Shown: in pieces, positions 60,518 through 64,000 of the stretch
Layout of the letters: each line of letters opens with the position of its first letter
Position numbering within the stretch: the stretch's first letter is position 1
Assembly: GCF_002078015.1 (NCBI RefSeq)
Contig: NZ_LWBP01000001.1
Coordinates: 538,355 to 602,354, forward strand
Source of the DNA: Niastella populi
Lineage (GTDB): Bacteria; Bacteroidota; Bacteroidia; Chitinophagales; Chitinophagaceae
Direction of reading: 5' to 3'
Length of the DNA stretch: 64,000 nucleotides
The notes under the pieces: generated by a model
Seen by the model: only the letters and a program-made list of their open reading frames with translations
Databases searched by the model: none
What the model was told of the DNA's origin: nothing
Translations under genes and position numbers: made by a program

Positions 60518-61894
60518 TCAGGCAATTGATTCCACTTTTTTCCCGGCTACCAGTTTGGCTAATTGTAAGGCGGCTACTCTTATTTCGGGCACACTTGTAA
60601 TTTCCCATAGTATTCCTTTCACCGGCGGGCCAAGCGTAAATAAAAAAGGGGAGGGGGCGCCGTTTTTCTCTATGATAATGCCCCCGGGTGAACAATCGAG
60701 TCCCAACCGTAATTCATCTGACCGGATCAACCCTCTTTGTAAAAGATTTTTAATCAACGGATCATCCAGGTTTTCATAATTACATTCAGGGCCCATACAG
60801 TTAATAATGGCGTTGGTCGTCAGCTGAACGTTCCTGCGGGTGCTTTTTTCGTGGTAAAATACGTCAAAACCGTTGCTGGCATTCAGGTTGATGGATTGTA
60901 TTTGTCCGGCAGCGATGAACAATTGCTGGCGTAATAAAAGCCGGTGAATTTGTTCTGCGCATTCCGGCGGCATGCGGTGGCGCGCCACGCCCCATATATG
61001 CCGGAGGCGCCCAAGGAATTTTTTCTTTTCCCTGTAAGAGAAGTTATGCCATACTTCCTGGGTATATGGCCGTATGGCATCTACCACAGCCTGCCAACCG
61101 ATCTTTTGTTCCCTGGATTTTTTAATATGTTTATTTACGATCTGCAAGGCTTCTGAAAGGGTGCTGATGTCGTGGTGAGGTTTATCCTCCAACTGGTACC
61201 CGGCTGTTCGTTCGTGCGATAGCGGCATATACCCGTGATTAGATAAGGCAGTTATAAGAACATCGGGCGAAGATCGTTGCAAGGTTAATACGGTGTCTAC
61301 CATGGTTAGCCCGGTGCCTATAATAAGCACGTGCTCCCATGGGGAATGTTGATTTGCCAGGTGATTATCCCAGGCCGATGAAAAGTAGGCGGGATGGCGG
61401 AGGTAATCATTGTCAGGAAGTCTTAAAGGGGCTGGGTTGAAATTTCCAACGGCCAGTACCAGTTTGTGAAACGGAACCTGCCTGCCTGACCCCAATAATA
61501 AAAGACGTTTTTGGGGAACAATGTCAATTGCGCTGTCATTTATATATGTATAATGTATGTTTTCCTTTTTTCGGCTTAGTTCGTTTTGGAGCAAGCTAAG
61601 AATATATTCCCTGTAAACTTTTCGCGGTACAAACGAATGTGGATCATATGGATAGCCTGCTTTTGATAGCCAGTCGGTGAAATCATTGCTGTTGTCGGGA
61701 AATGCACTCATTTTGAAAGCCGGTACATTCAAAAGATGAAAAGAATGATCGGTGGAATAGGCCAGGCCCAATGTACCGGGCGGATTTTTATCAATAACAG
61801 TGATGCTTATAGGAGAGTGATGATGATGCCGGAGGATATTGATCGTAAATAGCGTACCGCTTAATCCGCTGCCAATAACGACGATCTGCTGCAT
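60518..61894 (-). CDS. FAD/NAD(P)-binding oxidoreductase-like protein
   Basis: This 458-residue protein has an N-terminal dinucleotide fold VVIGSGLSGTLFTINIL (GxGxxG), an internal second one in VLIIGTGLTMVDTVLTL, and the family segment GLAYSTDHSFHLLNVPAFKMSAFPD, as in the FAD/NAD(P)-binding family PF13454. Such proteins are often annotated as hydroxylases or adenylate-forming-cluster oxidoreductases, but the reaction is usually unknown. It lies between CysC (75-bp gap) and the ABC exporter (25-bp gap) on the same strand. It could tailor the peptide product by oxidation (inference). Confidence 0.82.
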   Translation of the reverse strand: MQQIVVIGSGLSGTLFTINILRHHHHSPISITVIDKNPPGTLGLAYSTDHSFHLLNVPAFKMSAFPDNSNDFTDWLSKAGYPYDPHSFVPRKVYREYILSLLQNELSRKKENIHYTYINDSAIDIVPQKRLLLLGSGRQVPFHKLVLAVGNFNPAPLRLPDNDYLRHPAYFSSAWDNHLANQHSPWEHVLIIGTGLTMVDTVLTLQRSSPDVLITALSNHGYMPLSHERTAGYQLEDKPHHDISTLSEALQIVNKHIKKSREQKIGWQAVVDAIRPYTQEVWHNFSYREKKKFLGRLRHIWGVARHRMPPECAEQIHRLLLRQQLFIAAGQIQSINLNASNGFDVFYHEKSTRRNVQLTTNAIINCMGPECNYENLDDPLIKNLLQRGLIRSDELRLGLDCSPGGIIIEKNGAPSPFLFTLGPPVKGILWEITSVPEIRVAALQLAKLVAGKKVESIA

Positions 61895-61969
61895 TAATAA
61901 TGAATTGATAAGGTTTAATTAAAGAAGCGATAACATTATCTGTATAAGCCGTGTTTCCAGCTAAACTGG

Positions 61970-62521
61970 TTAGCCGGTTATTCCGGTTTTAATATGGCCG
62001 ATCAAATGAAGCGCTTCGAGGCAGGCTAAAATTTTAGCTACGGATTCATCTATGGATTCGGTTTCTGTATAACAGGTTACTTCAGGATCAACAGGTTCTT
62101 CATATGGGTCACTAATACCTGTAAAATTTTTTATTTCCCCTGTTTTAGCTTTTTTGTATAGGCCTTTCACGTCGCGCCGCTCACATTCTTCGATAGAGCA
62201 GTTAACGTACACTTCAACAAAGGAGTGAATTTTCTCTCTGACCATATCTCTGGCGCTTTTGTAGGGTGATATGGCGGAAACGATCACTCCAACACCATGT
62301 TTAGATAAGATCTGTGCCACATAACCGATCCGCATGATGTTTTCACAGCGATCTTCTTTTGAAAAAGTTAGTCCCTGTGACAAATGTTGCCTTATAACGT
62401 CTCCGTCAAGTATTTCACAAGGTATCGTTCTTTCGATCAGCTTCCTGTAAAGCTCAGTGGCAATCGATGTTTTGCCCGATCCGCTGTAGCCGGTTAGCCA
62501 AATAGTAAATCCCTTTCTCAT
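61970..62521 (-). CDS. cysC: Adenylyl-sulfate (APS) kinase
   Basis: This 183-residue enzyme phosphorylates APS to PAPS, the sulfate donor of sulfotransferases. Seen: P-loop GYSGSGKTS (11-19), the APS-site LDGDVIRQHLSQGLTFSKEDR, the ISPYKSARD segment, and the C-terminal RDVKGLYKKAKTGEIKNFTGISDPYEEP. Its length is that of a stand-alone CysC. No ATP sulfurylase gene (CysD/CysN) is seen in this window. The presence of CysC at the start of the minus-strand set, together with a sulfotransferase 9 kb away in the same cluster, points to PAPS supply for sulfation of the product. Confidence 0.95.
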   Translation of the reverse strand: MRKGFTIWLTGYSGSGKTSIATELYRKLIERTIPCEILDGDVIRQHLSQGLTFSKEDRCENIMRIGYVAQILSKHGVGVIVSAISPYKSARDMVREKIHSFVEVYVNCSIEECERRDVKGLYKKAKTGEIKNFTGISDPYEEPVDPEVTCYTETESIDESVAKILACLEALHLIGHIKTGITG

Positions 62522-62686
62522 ATTTGTAAAATGATTTTCAGATTGGAGATAATGAATAACTAAATTAAGAACTGCAGATATTAGTTGAGCGTGATAAAAA
62601 ATATTTATACTGAAATTATAAAAAAATATTTGCCTGTATAAAAAATAAATCTTTAAATTCGGTTGACGTTAATATATCGATAACAG

Positions 62687-64000
62687 ATGACCGATAAATC
62701 TTATCCACTTTCGCTTCCTCAGCGGGATATCTATTATGAGCAATTGCTTCATCCCGATAGTACCATTTATAATATTGGGGCTAAGGTTCAGATCGAAGGT
62801 CGTATTCAGTCATTCTTTCTCATACTTGCAATTAAGTTACTGGTTAAGCGGTACGATGTTTTGCGAAGCGTAATTGTTAACATGGATGGCGTGCCGTATA
62901 TGAATATTGTCGATAATTATGAGCCTGTTATCGATTATCTCGATCTATCCTTCGAGCCGGACCCCGATCAGGCGGCGGAATCGTTTATCAGCCGTGAGTT
63001 CAATAAACCATTCGATCTGTCAGGGATTTCATTGCTTCATAAACATTGGATATTAAAGATATCAAAGGACCGGCATATTGTATTTGCCGCTTATCACCAC
63101 CTGATTGCAGACGGGTGGAGTACTTCTCTATTGCTGTCGCGGGTGTCTGATATTTACAACGCTTTTAAATATAACCAGCCTGATACCCTTCCCGATCATT
63201 CATATATCGACTTTATTAAGGATGATCTCGATTATCTGAACTCAGCCCGGTTTGAACTGGACCAGGAATACTGGAAGCAGAAATGCGAAGCGCATCCGGA
63301 ACCTGCTTTTCTTCCGTTTCGAAAAGATATAACTGCAGCGGTTACCGGCGATACCAGGCGAAAAGCTATTTATATTGACCGGCAAACATATAATGCTCTC
63401 ATAAAGTTCTCAGCTGATCATTCTGTAACTACATTTCATTTTTTGGTGGGCATTGTGCTAACTTATTTTTCATCCCTTTTTGATAACAATTCTATCATCC
63501 TGGGCTTGCCCCTGTTAAACAGGAAAAATAAAAAATTCAAACAAACGGTGGGGCTTTTTGCAAGCCTTACACCTTTATTATTAAAGGTGGAAAGGAGCGC
63601 TGCTTTTATAAACCTGCTAAAGGACATTCGTAATGAATTAAAAGAAAATTTCAGACACCAGCGGCTGCCGCTCAGTATCATTGCCGCCAATGCCGGATGG
63701 ATGAAAGGAAATTTGCAACAAACTGTTTACCAGGTTTTTTTTTCGTATGAAAAACACGATTATTCGGTTTCCATCGATGGATGTCCCTGTATAGTAACTC
63801 CGCTGATGCATCAGATGGAAAAAACACCGCTGGCTATATATGTACGGGAATTTGATGATCATAGAGATGTAAAAATTGACTTTGACTACAACACCAGTTT
63901 CTTCAATACAGATTTTATAGAAAGTTTTTCAAACCGGTTTCAATCTTTAATTCATGAATTGCTGCACACTCCCGGCAAACCCATAAGCGCCCTGCAAATG
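62687..64000 (+). CDS. NRPS, first condensation domain (3' end beyond window)
   Basis: An open frame of 438 codons from the ATG at 62687 to the window end with no stop. The whole visible part is one condensation domain: C1-like LSLPQRDIYYEQLLHP (8-23), C2 RYDVLRSV (55-62), the intact active-site HHLIADG motif (137-143), C5 NSIILGLPLLNRKNK, C6 GLFASLTPLLLKV, and C7-like RLPLSIIAANAG. The last residues (LHTPGKPISALQM) resemble the linker leading to an adenylation domain. A synthetase that opens with a C domain usually condenses a loaded starter acyl or an upstream peptide, so lipo-initiation is possible. The A and T domains must follow beyond the window. Confidence 0.9.
   Translation, partial: MTDKSYPLSLPQRDIYYEQLLHPDSTIYNIGAKVQIEGRIQSFFLILAIKLLVKRYDVLRSVIVNMDGVPYMNIVDNYEPVIDYLDLSFEPDPDQAAESFISREFNKPFDLSGISLLHKHWILKISKDRHIVFAAYHHLIADGWSTSLLLSRVSDIYNAFKYNQPDTLPDHSYIDFIKDDLDYLNSARFELDQEYWKQKCEAHPEPAFLPFRKDITAAVTGDTRRKAIYIDRQTYNALIKFSADHSVTTFHFLVGIVLTYFSSLFDNNSIILGLPLLNRKNKKFKQTVGLFASLTPLLLKVERSAAFINLLKDIRNELKENFRHQRLPLSIIAANAGWMKGNLQQTVYQVFFSYEKHDYSVSIDGCPCIVTPLMHQMEKTPLAIYVREFDDHRDVKIDFDYNTSFFNTDFIESFSNRFQSLIHELLHTPGKPISALQM

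Overview
The window is chromosomal DNA from a member of the Bacteroidota, most likely the Chitinophagaceae (Chitinophaga or Niastella type). The evidence is a protein with a type IX secretion C-terminal sorting domain, TonB-dependent receptors with a carboxypeptidase-regulatory N-terminal domain, DUF4249 and DUF4230 proteins, two LytS/LytTR pairs, a sigma factor with a membrane-spanning anti-sigma-like partner, and several TAnnTTTG-type -7 promoter boxes. No rRNA, tRNA, IS element, prophage or CRISPR array was found. Many reported starts were moved from TTG/GTG codons to downstream ATGs where a signal peptide or domain begins.

Region by region. 0-0.4 kb: end of an unrecognised protein. 0.5-7.2 kb (minus): a light-sensing operon of heme oxygenase, a phytochrome sensory core with no kinase, a giant CheB-CheR-PAS-histidine kinase and a single-domain response regulator. 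7.4-11 kb: a class V aminotransferase, a quinone-oxidoreductase-like dehydrogenase and a FabH-like ketosynthase. 11-15.5 kb: a porin and a large secreted beta-propeller protein. 15.7-20.6 kb: a TonB receptor followed by two exported Gfo/Idh/MocA oxidoreductases. 20.9-25.9 kb: a YncE-like propeller, a LysR regulator divergent from a secreted alpha/beta hydrolase, a second related hydrolase, and DUF4230. 26-31 kb: a TonB receptor, DUF4249 lipoprotein, LytS kinase and LytTR regulator in one operon. 31-38 kb: HxlR/SDR divergent pair, RluF, a methyltransferase, AraC/SDR, and DeoR/HAD genes that share an operator-like sequence. 38-44.2 kb: an ABC permease fused to an M1 aminopeptidase, its ATPase, and a divergent LytS/LytTR pair. 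44.3-52.7 kb: a sigma factor with a dual-membrane anti-sigma-like protein, a DM13 lipoprotein and outer-membrane protein, AraC/DoxX-like, and an AT-rich esterase region.

52.7-64 kb looks like the left edge of a specialised-metabolite cluster. It holds a PAPS sulfotransferase, a DUF6734-like glycosyltransferase-fold protein, an unusual LanC-like protein with an extra C-terminal region, a fragment of a type II thioesterase, a membrane-anchored S33-type hydrolase, a cyclic-peptide-export-type ABC transporter, an FAD/NAD(P)-binding protein, an APS kinase (CysC), and an NRPS that opens with an intact condensation domain and runs off the window. APS kinase plus sulfotransferase beside an NRPS suggests a sulfated nonribosomal peptide (inference). 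This cluster and the split phytochrome operon are the two most interesting systems here. Several truncated gene remnants (20.6, 24.1, 44.3, 52.0 and 56.6 kb) indicate repeated small deletions between intact operons.
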